64,000 nt of DNA from Daucus carota subsp. sativus. Taxonomy: Eukaryota > Streptophyta > Magnoliopsida > Apiales > Apiaceae. The position numbers were made by a program, and so were the translations under genes. Location: the NCBI RefSeq assembly GCF_001625215.2, contig NC_030385.2, forward strand, positions 34,249,598 to 34,313,597, in the 5' to 3' direction. Of the stretch, positions 1 through 11,075 are shown piece after piece. The number at the start of each line of letters is the position of its first letter. Positions within the stretch are counted from its first letter, which is position 1. A model generated the notes under the pieces. The model had not been told where the DNA came from. It was given only the letters and a program-made list of their open reading frames with translations, and searched no databases.

Positions 1-90
1 AGACTTGGGAACTGATTGCACAAAGCTGAGACACGGTAAAACCAATTTGCACAAGGAAAGAACTTAATCGAGAGTCGAGACCATTTTAAA

Positions 91-329
91 TACTCCCTCC
101 GTCCCATTTTAACTGCTTTTGATTTTTTTACACGTATTTTAAGATGTTAAAAAAATCATATCTAAACATAGTTATTCTTTATAAAATTTATATCAAATTA
201 AAGTTTGGAATCTAAACTTTTATTTGATATAAGAATTGAACTTTTTTATTGAGTGTAGCTATTGTTTTTTTACGCCTCAATATATGTGTTAAAAAGTCAA
301 ACATCAGTTAAAATGGGACAGAGGGAGTA
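91..329. mobile_element. Stowaway-type MITE (239 bp including TA)
   Basis: The two ends are inverted copies: CTCCCTCCGTCCCATTTTAA at the left, and its complement with one change (GACAGAGGGAG) at the right. Both are flanked by TA, the Tc1/mariner target duplication. The interior is AT-rich and there is no coding capacity. A second copy of the same family, in opposite orientation, forms the outer element at 22167-22664. Confidence 0.85.
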
Positions 330-1167
330 TCTAACTGCTGCGGAAGCTAGCTGGTGTGTCATGCAACTGTAGTAGCCTTCAAAACTGGACTAAATGTCTC
401 TATGTAATCAATATGACCTCCGGCACTCGTACCATGTTAAGTTATTGGTTCTAAAATTTTAAGATGTTAGCCAAAAGTTTTTTTTTAATACCAAAATCAT
501 TACATTTTAAACTTTCTTAACTCGAAAATCTATTTCTGAGTTTAGAAAATAAATCTATTTCTGGACCAGTTCCAGAACTTTGCACGGAATGCACAACTTC
601 CCTATGTATAATGAAAAATCCGGGGAAAAAAAAAAACCCAGATAACCTCTGTCATATTCTGCCTCGATAAAAGTACAATTACACAGGATTTTAAGCAAGG
701 TAACTTGAGACGCTATAAGCCTAAAGCACAACTACACAGCACAAAGCCTTGCACAAGCTCCATGACTCAACTCTGTCCCATATTTAGTTGTAAAATATGC
801 AGTTCTATATTATTGCATTTTATCAGTTTATTTTTAAATATCCGGACGAGGCTTGCTATTCATATTATAGATTTGAATATAAAGTTCACACAACTGCAAA
901 TAAATTTACTAAGAAAGCTTTAATGCAGGACCTGAATACACAGCCAGTTAACTTCTATTCTCGGCTATTTTTCTATTCCACTTCCGGAACAACTCTATGA
1001 CGGTCATCACTAGTCCTATTAGAGGAAATTTATGGTAATAGTGTTAGCACTGAATTGGTTAATAATCAAACACACTATACCAAATTTAATACTGGAGGAA
1101 AAACAGACCAGTTCATGCGATGCTTCTGGTCCTATATTTATATGTTTAATATGATCTATTCACAGAT
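330..1167. other. Intergenic sequence, no gene seen
   Basis: AT-rich sequence downstream of the UTP15-like gene. The short reading frames at 705-1000 overlap in two frames and show no domain, good start context or splice pattern. Confidence 0.6.
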
Positions 1168-1541
1168 CATTAAAGGCTAAGAACCGATGTTTGCTTGCAC
1201 TAACCTCAGGGATCAATGCAGAGCCACATTATACAGATAATGGACTGAAAAAAATCATAAAGGAGAAGACATTCATATACTTATAGATAGAGTGCTTAAA
1301 AAATGAATAATGAGATGCTATTATCATCCATTGCAAAGCACAACAAGGAAAGCAATTCATCATTAAAGCCTAAGAACTGATGTTTGCTTGCACTAAGCTC
1401 AAGGATAAATGCAGAGCCGCATTATACAGATAATGGACTGAAAAAATCAACTAGGACAAGACATTCATATACTAATAGATAGAGTGCTTAAAAAAATGTA
1501 TAATGAGATACTTTTATCATCCATTGCCAAGCACAACAAGG
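1168..1541. repeat. Two-copy direct tandem repeat, unit about 193 bp
   Basis: Copy 1 (1168-1360) and copy 2 (1361 to about 1541) align along their length with scattered substitutions and 1-2 base indels. Both carry the words GATGTTTGCTTGCACTAA, TTATACAGATAATGGACTGA and ATAGATAGAGTGCTTAAAAA in the same order. The block lies 150-530 bp beyond the stop codon of the minus-strand UTP15-like gene, so it may fall in its 3' UTR or terminator region. Confidence 0.85.
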
Positions 1542-1696
1542 AATTCGTAGCCAATAACACTCTATGATCCATGTGGTTTTTCTAAAACACAGAGATATAA
1601 CAATTAGACAAGAATACAATTGATTGCAAAACTTTTCATCTGCCCATGATAAATTAAAGATGCCCAAAGTACTGAGTGAAAAAGAACGATATTTAA

Positions 1697-3280
1697 TCAT
1701 CTTCCAGCCATCCTTAATAAAGGAGATATTATACCTTGAATTTCCAACATCGACTGTTGGCATCTAATCTCTTCCTCAACAGAACGCTTTAAGTTTCGAA
1801 TATGACCCTTCAACTGATCTGATGCTCTTAAGTCTTCAGCTCTCATCTCCACAACTTTCTTCGATAGACTCATCAATAAACCTGCATATCTTGGCACTGT
1901 TGAGTGCCTCTGCAGAAACTCCAACAACATTCCAAGCTCCTCTGTCTCCAAATTCGAAACACATTTCAACAGCTTTCTCCTAGCTACCAATTCCTCCATA
2001 ACAGCCACCACATTCCCCGCATTCTTCCCACTCAATGCAGATACCAAAGCGTCCTTATGCCTAAACTTCTTTAACAACTTATCATGTTCAGCAAGTTTTA
2101 CCTTCTTTGGAGCAATAACCAGATAATCCCCCTCGGATGGCTTCGAATTCTGCCCCCTACTGAAGTACCTGATACGCGCAGGCCTCAGCTCTCTCTTCCT
2201 ATGCACCTCCACACCCTCAACCTTCCCCATTTCAGCCCCCACATCCTTTTTCACTTTCCTCTTCCCAGCATACAGAACTCCATTCGAAGCACCAATCACC
2301 CTAGTCGAACAATCAGGCGAAAATGCAACCGACATAAGCGCAGTAGGAAACCTCATAGAATGAGTAACCTTAAACTTAGCATAATCAAAAACCTTCATAT
2401 AACCATCCAACCCCACACTCAAAATCCTATACTCCTGAGCTTCTTCCCCACTCTCCCTTCCCATCTTCCCCACACAAATCGAAGTAACCGTCTTATTATG
2501 ACTCTCCATCGTATACAACAACTTCCCACCCCCAATCACATCCCAAATCTTCACACAATTCCCCCCAGCCGTAGCAACCAACCCCCCAGACGGCAAATAA
2601 ACAACATCCTCCACCGGCTTCCCATGATTAAACTCCACCACACTCCCCCTGTTCCCCACCCTCACATCCCAGACCTTAACACTATGATCATACGACCCCG
2701 TAACAAACACATCATCACTCACACTCGAAAACCCCCCTGCCCTAACATAATCCTTATGCCCCACAAAATTCCCCACCGCACTCTCCGACGCCACATCCCA
2801 ATACTTAACAACCGCATCATCCCCACCCGAAAACAAATGCAGCTTATCCACTCTCGGGTACTTAACCACATGAACAGGCCTCGAATGCCCCCTCAATTTC
2901 CTAAGCGCAACCCGGGTCTTAACATCGAAAACCTGACAAACCCCAGAAAGCGAACCAGCAGCAATCAACTTCCCATCAGCCCGAAAAGACGCAGAAGTGG
3001 CAGTATCTTTAAACCCAGAAAGAGTCGATTCAGGCAAAAGGGTATCACCCGAAAAGATAGTTACAGTTGCAGAGTGAGTGGCAGCGAATTTGTGAGGCTC
3101 GGCAGGTGAAAAAGAGAGGGAAGTGATGGAAGAAACAAGGGTTTGAGATGGGTTTTCTTTTGGGGATTTGAATGATTTCCAGTACTTAGATTCTGGTGTT
3201 GGTGTGGATTTGTTTAAGGTGGGTTTTAGCTTCGGTTTGATTGGAAATGTTTTCGATATTGTTGATTTTTCTTCCGCCAT
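1697..3280 (-). CDS. UTP15: U3 snoRNP protein UTP15 / SLOW WALKER1 homologue
   Basis: A single-exon reading frame of 527 aa, close to the length of Arabidopsis SWA1. WD40 repeats occupy roughly residues 45-330, with typical endings such as FSGGDDAVVKYWDV, VTGSYDHSVKVWDV and VATAGGNCVKIWDV. A UTP15-type C-terminal helical domain follows from about residue 390 (KLLKKFRHKDAL ... ISPLLRMAGR). In this family the protein belongs to the t-UTP/UTP-A part of the small-subunit processome, acts in the nucleolus and is needed for early 18S pre-rRNA cleavage; in Arabidopsis it is needed for gametophyte progression. The start is the first ATG, directly below a telo-box. No frameshift or internal stop is seen. 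Its divergent neighbour is the SOSS-B-like gene, now 8.4 kb away because of a LINE insertion. Confidence 0.93.
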   Translation of the reverse strand: MAEEKSTISKTFPIKPKLKPTLNKSTPTPESKYWKSFKSPKENPSQTLVSSITSLSFSPAEPHKFAATHSATVTIFSGDTLLPESTLSGFKDTATSASFRADGKLIAAGSLSGVCQVFDVKTRVALRKLRGHSRPVHVVKYPRVDKLHLFSGGDDAVVKYWDVASESAVGNFVGHKDYVRAGGFSSVSDDVFVTGSYDHSVKVWDVRVGNRGSVVEFNHGKPVEDVVYLPSGGLVATAGGNCVKIWDVIGGGKLLYTMESHNKTVTSICVGKMGRESGEEAQEYRILSVGLDGYMKVFDYAKFKVTHSMRFPTALMSVAFSPDCSTRVIGASNGVLYAGKRKVKKDVGAEMGKVEGVEVHRKRELRPARIRYFSRGQNSKPSEGDYLVIAPKKVKLAEHDKLLKKFRHKDALVSALSGKNAGNVVAVMEELVARRKLLKCVSNLETEELGMLLEFLQRHSTVPRYAGLLMSLSKKVVEMRAEDLRASDQLKGHIRNLKRSVEEEIRCQQSMLEIQGIISPLLRMAGR

Positions 3281-3310
3281 TTTTGAGCTTTTCTTGATTT
3301 GATTTTTGTT

Positions 3311-3329
3311 GGCTAGGGTTTAGGGTTTT
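3311..3329 (-). promoter_or_regulatory. Telo-box in UTP15 leader/promoter
   Basis: On the minus strand the sequence reads AAACCCTAAACCCTAGCC, about 30-50 bp before the UTP15 ATG. Telo-boxes (AAACCCTAA) near the start site are typical of plant ribosome-biogenesis genes, which fits the gene. Its function here is inferred. Confidence 0.7.
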
Positions 3330-3602
3330 ACAGAAGGGGAGAGCATTTACTTTGACGACTGAGTTTTATGAATGTTATGAATGGTGATGATTCGGGTCAA
3401 CAGTTAGGCCCAACAGCCCAATACAAATAAATAAGGGCATATTTTCTTTTTTCCACATTTTTATATGCCAAAGTACCGCAGATTATCTTATAAATTTATA
3501 TATTTAGTTGTCGGTTTTTTCTCTAATTTTTAAATTAATTATATGTATATGTGTATGATCGTGTTATAGGAAGAATTCTCGAAATATATTTAAGTGTGTA
3601 AA

Positions 3603-3702
<100 letters not shown>

Positions 3703-3780
3703 CTGCAGAGTAATATAATATTTTAAAAAATAAATTACATCACCAAAATTATAATATTAAATTTTTAACAAAAACAGAAT

Positions 3781-3797
3781 AACTATTTTGATTATTT
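3781..3797 (+). repeat. Left 17-bp target-site duplication of the LINE
   Basis: AACTATTTTGATTATTT here is repeated exactly at 11076-11092, immediately after the LINE poly(A). This fixes both LINE borders. Confidence 0.93.
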
Positions 3798-4477
3798 AGG
3801 AAACCACTGAAACGGAGAAAAAAGATAGTAAAGAAAGACGGGAAAGAATTCATAGTTGACTGCAAATATGAAAGATTGGGTGAGTTCTGTTTTTCATGTG
3901 GATTGGTTACTCACACAGATAGATTCTGCAGGAACGCTACACAGGAAGGAGAGGGTGTTGTGGTGAAGGAGTGGGGAACCTGGCTCAGAGCACCGCCGCG
4001 TAGGGTGGCGGGGCAAGCTCAGAGCAAATGGCTACGGGAGGAGAATGATGACACGTGGGAGGCCAGGATTGGAGGAGACGGTAACCTCCAGCACTTTTCG
4101 GGGGGAAATTTTTCAAATCAAGGAAAAGAGATAAAGGTGGCGAGTGATTAGGGTGCAACGGAATCCCGAGATGGTCGCAACAAATCTTTGGCAGTAAAAG
4201 GAGCAACTCTTCAGGGATATAGGGATATACAGCTACGTCAAATCTGTTATACGACGTAAATGAGGAGGATAGTGATCTTATCCAGTTAGAAGACCGTAAA
4301 CGTAGGAGGGGTGTAACAGATGGGGCGGGCCATATGGAAATTGATTTGGGCCACAAGTCAACTGTTTTTCAGACAGGTCACAACCAAATAGACACTGGTA
4401 TTTCAAATGGAGATTTATCAGTATCTGAGCACAACATTCCGGCTGAGCTTGCAAGGCAAGCCAGCCATCTATTATGA
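3798..4477 (+). pseudogene. LINE ORF1 C-terminal remnant (zinc knuckle)
   Basis: From 3798 the sequence is open in one frame. It includes a retroviral-type CX2CX4HX4C knuckle (CFSCGLVTHTDRFC, from about 3888). It stops at 4149-4151. A different frame, open from about 4226, continues with a basic stretch (DRKRRRG) and ends at TGA 4475-4477, so ORF1 carries at least one frameshift between about 4150 and 4226. Its last four bases overlap the ORF2 start as ATGA. The 5' part is missing because of truncation. It would have been a nucleic-acid-binding, gag-like protein. Confidence 0.75.
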
Positions 4478-5805
4478 ATGCTATAGGATGGAACTGTCGA
4501 GGTGTGGGCTCATCTTGCACAGTTCGAGTTTTAAAGGAGATGGTACAATCTCATAAGCCTGATCTTTTATTTTTATCCGAGACTTTAGCAGATAGTAATA
4601 AAATTGAAGCTCTAGCTTCAAAGCTTGGTTTTGTTAATTTTTTCTCTATAGATAAGCAAGGTAGAGGTGGTGGATTGGCAGTGTTCTGGAAACAAAATTT
4701 GGTGTGCAATGTTTTTGACTCATCTTATAATCATATTGATATCAGAATAAAAGAAAGAAGCGGAGGAGATTGGCGCTTAACTTGTTTTTATGGTTTTCTT
4801 GAAAGAGAAAGAAGACAAGAATCGTGGGACTTTCTCAGGTACCTGGCTTCAAGTTCTCAGTTGCCTTGGTGCGTGTTTGGAGACTTCAATGATCTTTTGT
4901 ATAGCAGTGATAAAAAAGGAAAGCATAAGCATCCCCAGAGTCTAATGGATGGGTTTAGAAATGCAGTGGAGGATAGTTCTTTAATTGAATTAGACCTTAA
5001 AGGGGGTGACTTTACCTGGGAGAAGAGCAAAGGGACAGCCAACTGGGTTCGTGAGAGATTGGATAGATGCTTCGCTTCTAGCTCGTGGTGGAGTAAATTT
5101 CCATTATGTACAATAACGGTTTTTCATGCCATTGTTTCTGACCATGATCCCATCAAAATTGAGTTGATAAACACCTCGATCCCTAAAAAACAATTTCGTT
5201 TTAGGTTCGAGAATACTTGGTTAAAAGAGGCAAATTTTCACTCGGAGGTATCAAAGTATTGGGAAAACCTTCCTGCGATGCACCTGTTACCAAAATTGTT
5301 AGCAGTCTCAACCTTTATGGCGAAGTGGGGAAAGGAGTTTTTTAACAAATTTAGAGAAAAAGTGGTGAAGCAAAAAGAGATTATCGATGCTCTAAAAGAC
5401 TGGGAGGATGACGATGGTATTCAAAGTTACTTTGATGAGAAAGACAAACTTAATGAGCTTCTAAGTCATGAAGAGGCTTATTGGCAGCAGAGAGCTAAGA
5501 ATTTTTGGCTGAAGGATGGCGATACCAATTCCAAATTCTTCCATGCAGCAGCTTCTAGTAGGAAGAAATTAAATCACATATCTAGTCTTAAAGCAGAAGA
5601 TGGGGCGTTGATCACGAGCCACGAAGGAATGTGCTTGTTAAAGGAGTATTTTAGTAAAGTGTTTATGGGTACTGAGAGTTGCAACAATTTTCTGAGCCAT
5701 GACACTGTTCCAGTGATTACCAGGCCTCAGAATGAAATGCTAACAGCGGAGTTGACATTCTCAGAGTTTACTCAAGCGGTGAAAAACATGCATCCAGATA
5801 AAGCA
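4474..5805 (+). pseudogene. LINE ORF2, 5' part: endonuclease and start of RT
   Basis: 444 codons from ATG 4474 up to the solo-LTR insertion. The first ~230 residues are an apurinic-type (EEP) endonuclease: WNCRG with the catalytic Asn near the start, LFLSET with the catalytic Glu, GDFND in the middle, RLDRCFAS, and the SDHDPI motif at the end. The linker is followed by the first RT motif (HPDKA). No stop or frameshift occurs before the LTR. After the insertion the frame runs on for about four residues more than 15 codons and terminates at 5863-5865 inside the LTR. The start is set by the ATGA overlap with ORF1. Confidence 0.9.
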
Positions 5806-6399
5806 TGTAAGTCTAAATGTAAAGACAACCCTATCTGTTACATAGGGATGATAACTCAACAATAGAACAGGACAAGTAAATAACACTACGCCTGCACCGG
5901 AATCGGAAGATACGAAGACAAAGGTTGAAGAAGCCATCTACAGTCTTGAAGGAATAAGTTCACTGGAAGAAGTTCATTAATATGTTCATGCCTCAGTGAA
6001 GAATAAAGATTGAAGTATTCAAGATTGTGGAAGCAATGAAGATGTTGTCCAAGTACTCGAAAGATTTCAGTGCAACCCCTGAAGCAAGATATTTTTATAT
6101 ATCTTGGTTGGTTATTTATAATCAACAAACTGAAGCATAAACTAACCCGGAACCGACTGATCAATGTTTGCTGACAAAGATGGTACAATGTTTAACTTCA
6201 GTGTTAGTCGCTTGTGAACCAGACCAGTGCACTAAGCGTCAGCACGTACGGAGCTTTGCAAAGTATTTATCGATCGAAGAATTGATCCAGTCATATCAAG
6301 TCATTTGCTCCAAAGCCAAGTCAAATGCCAGCTATGCCAAAGCTTACTGCTCAAATGCCATATGTCAAAGCTTCCACAGAAAGCCATATCAGGAAGTGA

Positions 6400-6900
6400 C
6401 ATTTTATATATGTGTGCACTTATATATTTGTATATGTACAAATATAATTATATATGTATATATGTATATTTAATTAAATATAATATATATAATATATATG
6501 TATATATGTTCTTTAAACATATGTATATGTATATTTATATGTATATATATATTTAAATAAATATATATGTATATAGTATATATATTTATATTTTACATAA
6601 ACATTTATATATTTAAGTGTATATATATATATATATATTATATTATGTGCATAAATATGTGTATATTTATATCTATAGATAATTATATATATATCCCTAT
6701 ATATATTTATATTTATATTTACATATAATTTTATGTATATTATATATATTTAAATATATGAGAATATATTTAAATATATGTATATATATATATATTACTA
6801 TATGTTTATATAAATATTATTTATATACATTTATATATATATATCTTTATTTATACATATATTTATATAATATTATGAATATAATATAATATAAATATAT
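6400..6900. repeat. AT-rich low-complexity tract with TATA/TATG runs in the solo LTR
   Basis: About 500 bp of degenerate ATATAT and TATATG repeats with almost no G or C except in TATG/CATA steps. Reading frames here encode only Ile/Tyr/Met/Lys low-complexity peptides and are not genes. Confidence 0.85.
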
Positions 6901-6915
6901 GGATGGAGCAAACTC

Positions 6916-7711
6916 AAGTCAATCTCAGTCAAAGGAGTGATAACAAGGAAAGCTCTTACCATGTGAGGAACAACATTTGACCGAAGTCAACAGCTCTTCC
7001 TCACTTAGAAGATTTTCTAAGTACCATCACAAGTGAAGACATGCACTCTTGAGGAGCAAACTTTGACCAAGTCAAAGTTCGTCCCCAAGTGATGAGAGAG
7101 AACAAGGAAGCTATGTGAGGAGCAACATTTGACCAAAAGTCAACAGCTCTTCCTCACTTAGAAATTTCTCTAAGTATTATCACAGTGAAGGCAATGCACT
7201 CTTGAGGAGCAAACTTTGACCAAGTCAAAGTTCGTCCCTAAGAGATGAGAGAGAACAAGGGAATACATTCACTATGGAGCTTGAATTGGACTTAGAATAT
7301 TTTCTAAGTCACATACATACAACATGAGAGCAACTTCACTTGGAGAGCAAACTTTGACCAAGTCAAAGTTTGCGCCTCCAAGCCATTCCTTCAGTGGTAC
7401 ACTTTGGCTCATCTCTGGAAATTCTACTAAGGCATCTACACTGTACAAAGGCTTGGAGCGCAACATTTGACCCGGTCAAATGTTGCGCCTCCTATCTATC
7501 ATCCTTGGCGCAAACTCAAAGCTGTACATTTCTGTCTAAGTGGAGTATACAGTGGACACTGTATGGATTGAGTTGGCGCAACTCTTGACTGGTGTGGTCA
7601 AAGCGCAAGCTTTGACTCACCTAGTCAAAGCGCTAATTCACTTAGATTTCTTCTAAGTTAAATCACAGTGAACCCCTGTATAGCGCAAGGTTTGACCGCG
7701 CAAGGTTTGAC
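6916..7711 (+). promoter_or_regulatory. W-box array: about 20 TTGAC cores, many as inverted pairs
   Basis: The TTGAC core (or GTCAA) occurs about 20 times in 800 bp. Several are perfect palindromes with 9-bp arms: AACTTTGAC / GTCAAAGTT around CAA at 7059-7079, 7212-7232 and 7350-7370, and ACATTTGAC / GTCAAATGT around CCG at 7463-7483. Part of the array is an internal tandem repeat of about 145-150 bp (about 6960-7260). It lies upstream of the TATA box, as expected for a U3 enhancer. WRKY binding is inferred from the core motif. Confidence 0.7.
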
Positions 7712-7890
7712 TCCCCTCCTGTACACTGGATCAAGCGCAACTTTACAATACATGTATATATATATGTATATGTAACTGGCGCCAATTCATTACACCTGGG
7801 AGTTAGTTTATTTCTGATAAATCGAATCCGTCCCGAACGAACTCAAGTCGTCCAGGACGAACTCGTTAACCATGGTTAGTTTATGAAAGC

Positions 7891-7899
7891 CTATAAATA
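7891..7899 (+). promoter_or_regulatory. TATA box of the solo LTR
   Basis: CTATAAATA lies downstream of the W-box array and about 400 bp before the LTR end, the expected U3/R boundary position. It orients the LTR on the plus strand. Confidence 0.6.
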
Positions 7900-8301
7900 T
7901 GTGATTGTGGTTCTCACAATATACAACATCCTTCGGGATGAAATGGCCAAGTGCTCTGCACGGCTACTCCCACTATACACACACCCTAGCCTAGCTTTGT
8001 AATAGAAATATCAATAGTGGTTAGAGTTTGTAATATTGAGAGTAGTGGCCATTGTAGCCGAACCTTCGGGTTTGGATTTATAGCACCTTCGAGGTATTTA
8101 TCAATATACAAATATACCTTGAAAATATTGTGTGTTGGTTTAATATTTTCATATCCTCAGAAACCGACCCAATAAATATCCGGAACACGAAACCCATTAC
8201 AGGACTGCAATTTATTTATCCGCAAGATTCGAAAGAATTTTAAATTGTAGTGAGTATCGTATTCAACCCCCCTTCTACGATACTTTGGACCTAACAAAGC
8301 A

Positions 8302-11046
8302 AGTGGTCCAGATGGCTTAAACCCGGCTTTTTTTCAACACTTTTGGAATCTGATTGGCAAAGAGGTATTTAATTGTTGTCGACAGTGGCTTATAGAGGGC
8401 AAGTTTCCTGCTGATGTAAATGATACAAATTTAGTGCTCATTCCTAAAAAAGATAATGTTGACGACCCTAAAGACCTCAGGCCGATAGCTTTGTGTAACG
8501 TTCTTTACAAGATAGTAGCAAAGGTGTTGGCAAATAGACTGCAGAAAATTCTACCAGGGGTCATATCTGAGGAGCAATCGGCTTTTGTTCCTGGCCGAAA
8601 CATCACAGATAATGTTTTGGTGGCATTTGAGCTTTTGCATTACATGAAAAGGAAGAATAGTGGTCAAGATGGTGTGGTGGCTTTAAAGCTCGACATTAGT
8701 AAGGCTTACGACCGTGTGAGCTGGAGGTATCTTAAACACAGAATGTCTACCATGGGTTTTTCAGAAAAATGGATTGAATGGATGATGCTTTGTGTTCGAA
8801 CTGTATCTTATTCGATCTCATTTCAAGGATCTATGATAGGCCCCATAATACCAACTAGAGGTCTCCGCCAAGGAGATCCCCTCTCGCCTTATTTGTTCCT
8901 GCTGTGCGTCGAAGGTTTGTCATCATCCTTAAAGTCAGCTGTCGGGAATGGTAGCATAAACGGATGTTGTATTTGCAATCTGGCCCCATCAATAACCCAT
9001 CTGTTATTCGCTGATGACAGTTTTTTATTTTTTAAAGCGACTACAGAAGAAGCTTCAACAGTCAAAGGAATCTTAAATGAATATGAGGCGTGGTCAGGGC
9101 AAGCAGTTAACTATCAAAAATCAGCCATATTCTTCAGTTCAAATGTAAGAAGAGATAAGCAAGAAGCACTCAAACAAGAGCTTGGCGTTCATAAAGATAT
9201 AGGAGACATCAAGTATCTTGGCCTGCCATCTCTGATTGGCCGCTCAAAGAAAACTGTGTTTAGGTACTTGAAAGACAAGGTGATTCAGAAAATTAAAGGA
9301 TGGAGCTCGAGGCTGCTTTCACGTGCTGGTAAATTAGTCATGTTGAAAAATGTGATTCAGTCAATACCGGCATATACAATGTCTTGTTTTCTGATTCCTA
9401 AATCACTCTGTCAAGAGATTCAAAGAGTAATGAATGCCTTCTGGTGGCAATCAAACTCTTCTTCAAACAAAGGTATTCGCTGGCTAGGCTGGAATAAAAT
9501 GTGTATGTCAAAGAAGGATGGAGGCCTGGGGTTCAGAGATATCAATGGCTTTAATCTAGCTCTCCTGGGTAAACAGTGTTGGAAATTAATAAACGACCCA
9601 AGAGCTTTAGTTTCAAGGATTCTAAAAGCTAGATACTATCCAAATAGTCATTTTCTACAAGCTGGTAGGACAGGTGGTGCTAGTTACACCTGGTCAGGTA
9701 TATGGGAGGCAAAAGAAGAGATGAAGAAGGGTCTGAGATGGGTTGTGGGGGACGGCACATCTATTAGCATTGCAACTGATAGGTGGCTTCGTATGAAAGA
9801 GAATTTCTGCGTTAACAGGGAACAAATCAGTAGTCAAGTGATGCAGCTGAAAGTTTGCGATTTATTCCAGGAAAACAGAAGGGCTTGGGATGAGGTCAAA
9901 ATCAGAGCCAATTTCAGCAGTGAGGATGCAGATGCCATTTTAAACACTCGAATTCCACAGGGGTATACTAGAGACAGGGTTGCCTGGATCCATTCATCCA
10001 ATGGAAAGTATACGGTGAAATCAGGGTACTATCAGTGGTGTCAAAGTCAGCCTGCTAATGATGGAGTTCAACAGTCGAAGGGATGGAACAAAATCTGGAA
10101 TCTGGAAGTCCCTCATAAAATTAAAGTTTTCTTGTGGAGGTTTTGTCGCAATACTCTACCAATCAGGATCTTATTAAGGGGAAGAGGTGTCCCAGCCCCA
10201 ATTGTTTGTTCAATGTGTACTGGTGAGGTAGAACACCTACGGCACTTGTTCTTTGAATGTGGCTTCGCAAAAGAATGCTGGCAACAGAAAGGTTTCGACT
10301 CTAACGTGTGGGACATAGAAAGCAGCCATGAATGGTTACTTCATACTTTGGCTAATGGTCCAGATGAGATTTTGGTTAAAATGGTATCAGTTCTCTGGGG
10401 AGTATGGTTTGCAAGGAATAAACGCATTTTTGAGAATAGATTTATGTCACCAGCCACTGTCATGGCTTGGAGTGCGAAACAAATCTTAGAGTGGCAAATA
10501 GCTAATAAGAAAGTCTCATTTTCACCACACCTGAGCAACAGACAACAGGGAGATGGTCGGAAGTGGCAAGTTCCAGAGCAAGGGTGCTTAAAAATTAATG
10601 TTGATGCATCGGTTGTGGACGGACAAAACTCATTTGGCATTGGTATGGTTTTAAGAAATCACCAGGGGCACTACATTACAGGAAAGAAGATGAGATTTGC
10701 AGGCTCTTTCTCGGTTATGGAAGCTGAAATGACAGGTATTACTGAGGCACTGACTTGGGCACAGAATTATACAAATGCAGTAGTGATCGAAAGTGACTCT
10801 TTGCTAAGTGTTGAGGCAATTCAGAATGGCCAGGAGAACTTACTGGAGCTTGGTGACCTTATTCATCAATGCAGGAACATTCTGAGACATAATGATCGAC
10901 TCAAGCTTAATTTTGTTAGGAAGCAAGCGAACAAGGTTGCGCATAGCATTGCGAGAATTCCTTGTGAGCTAAATAGTTCCATTGTAATCTCGTCTCCTCC
11001 ATTCTTTTTGTTGGAGACAATATTGTCCGAAAGTTTGGCGTTTTAA
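8302..11046 (+). pseudogene. LINE ORF2, 3' part: RT, zinc-finger segment and RNase H
   Basis: 914 codons, open and in phase with the upstream part across the LTR (GCA|AGT with one AAGCA copy removed), giving an uninterrupted ORF2 of about 1358 aa before the LTR landed. RT motifs are visible: SGPDG, LIPKK, AFVPGR, KLDISKAYDRVSW, GLRQGDPLSPYLF, and the catalytic LLFADD. A zf-RVT-like segment follows (KVFLWRFCRNTLP, CSMCTGEVEHLRHLFFEC), then an RVT_3-type RNase H with Asp in NVDAS, Glu in MEAEM and Asp in ESDS. It ends in TAA 11044-11046, with poly(A) 20 bp later. A free-standing start is not needed because this half was once fused to 4474-5805. Confidence 0.92.
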
Positions 11047-11075
11047 TGAAATTATCAATTTCTCAAAAAAAAAAA

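Larger units (their letters stand above)
5806..8296 (+). mobile_element. Solo LTR (2491 bp), probably Copia-type, in LINE ORF2
   Basis: It begins TGTAAGTC and ends CCTAACA, the TG..CA ends of an LTR. It is flanked by identical 5-bp AAGCA duplications (5801-5805 and 8297-8301). No gag/pol frame, primer-binding site or second LTR is present, so only one LTR remains, as after LTR-LTR recombination. The 3' end, with a run of C followed by TTCTACGATACTTTGG, resembles long LTRs of Copia elements; the family call is tentative. Inside are an AT-rich tract (6400-6900), a W-box array (6916-7711) and a TATA box (7891-7899). Confidence 0.88.
3798..11075 (+). mobile_element. L1-type LINE retrotransposon, 5'-truncated, interrupted by a solo LTR
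   Basis: The borders are given by a perfect 17-bp target duplication and a 3' poly(A) run that overlaps its right copy. The element starts inside ORF1 (zinc-knuckle region), so it is 5'-truncated, as is usual for target-primed reverse transcription. ORF2 carries endonuclease, reverse transcriptase, a cysteine/histidine zf-RVT-like segment and an RNase H domain. At 5806-8296 it is split by a solo LTR with its own 5-bp duplication. Without the LTR and one copy of that duplication the element would be about 4.8 kb. Confidence 0.93.

Noticed and set aside
2084-3109. 341-codon open frame on the plus strand
   Set aside because: It is the exact antisense of the UTP15 WD40 region; the composition (His/Pro/Arg-rich) is a shadow of the real codons.
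6168-6556. Overlapping 83-101 codon frames in the solo LTR
   Set aside because: Low-complexity Tyr/Ile/Met peptides from AT repeats inside an LTR; no domain.
6960-7260. Regularly repeated units resembling a CRISPR array
   Set aside because: Units are about 145-150 bp with no unique spacers, inside a plant LTR; this is a tandem enhancer repeat.
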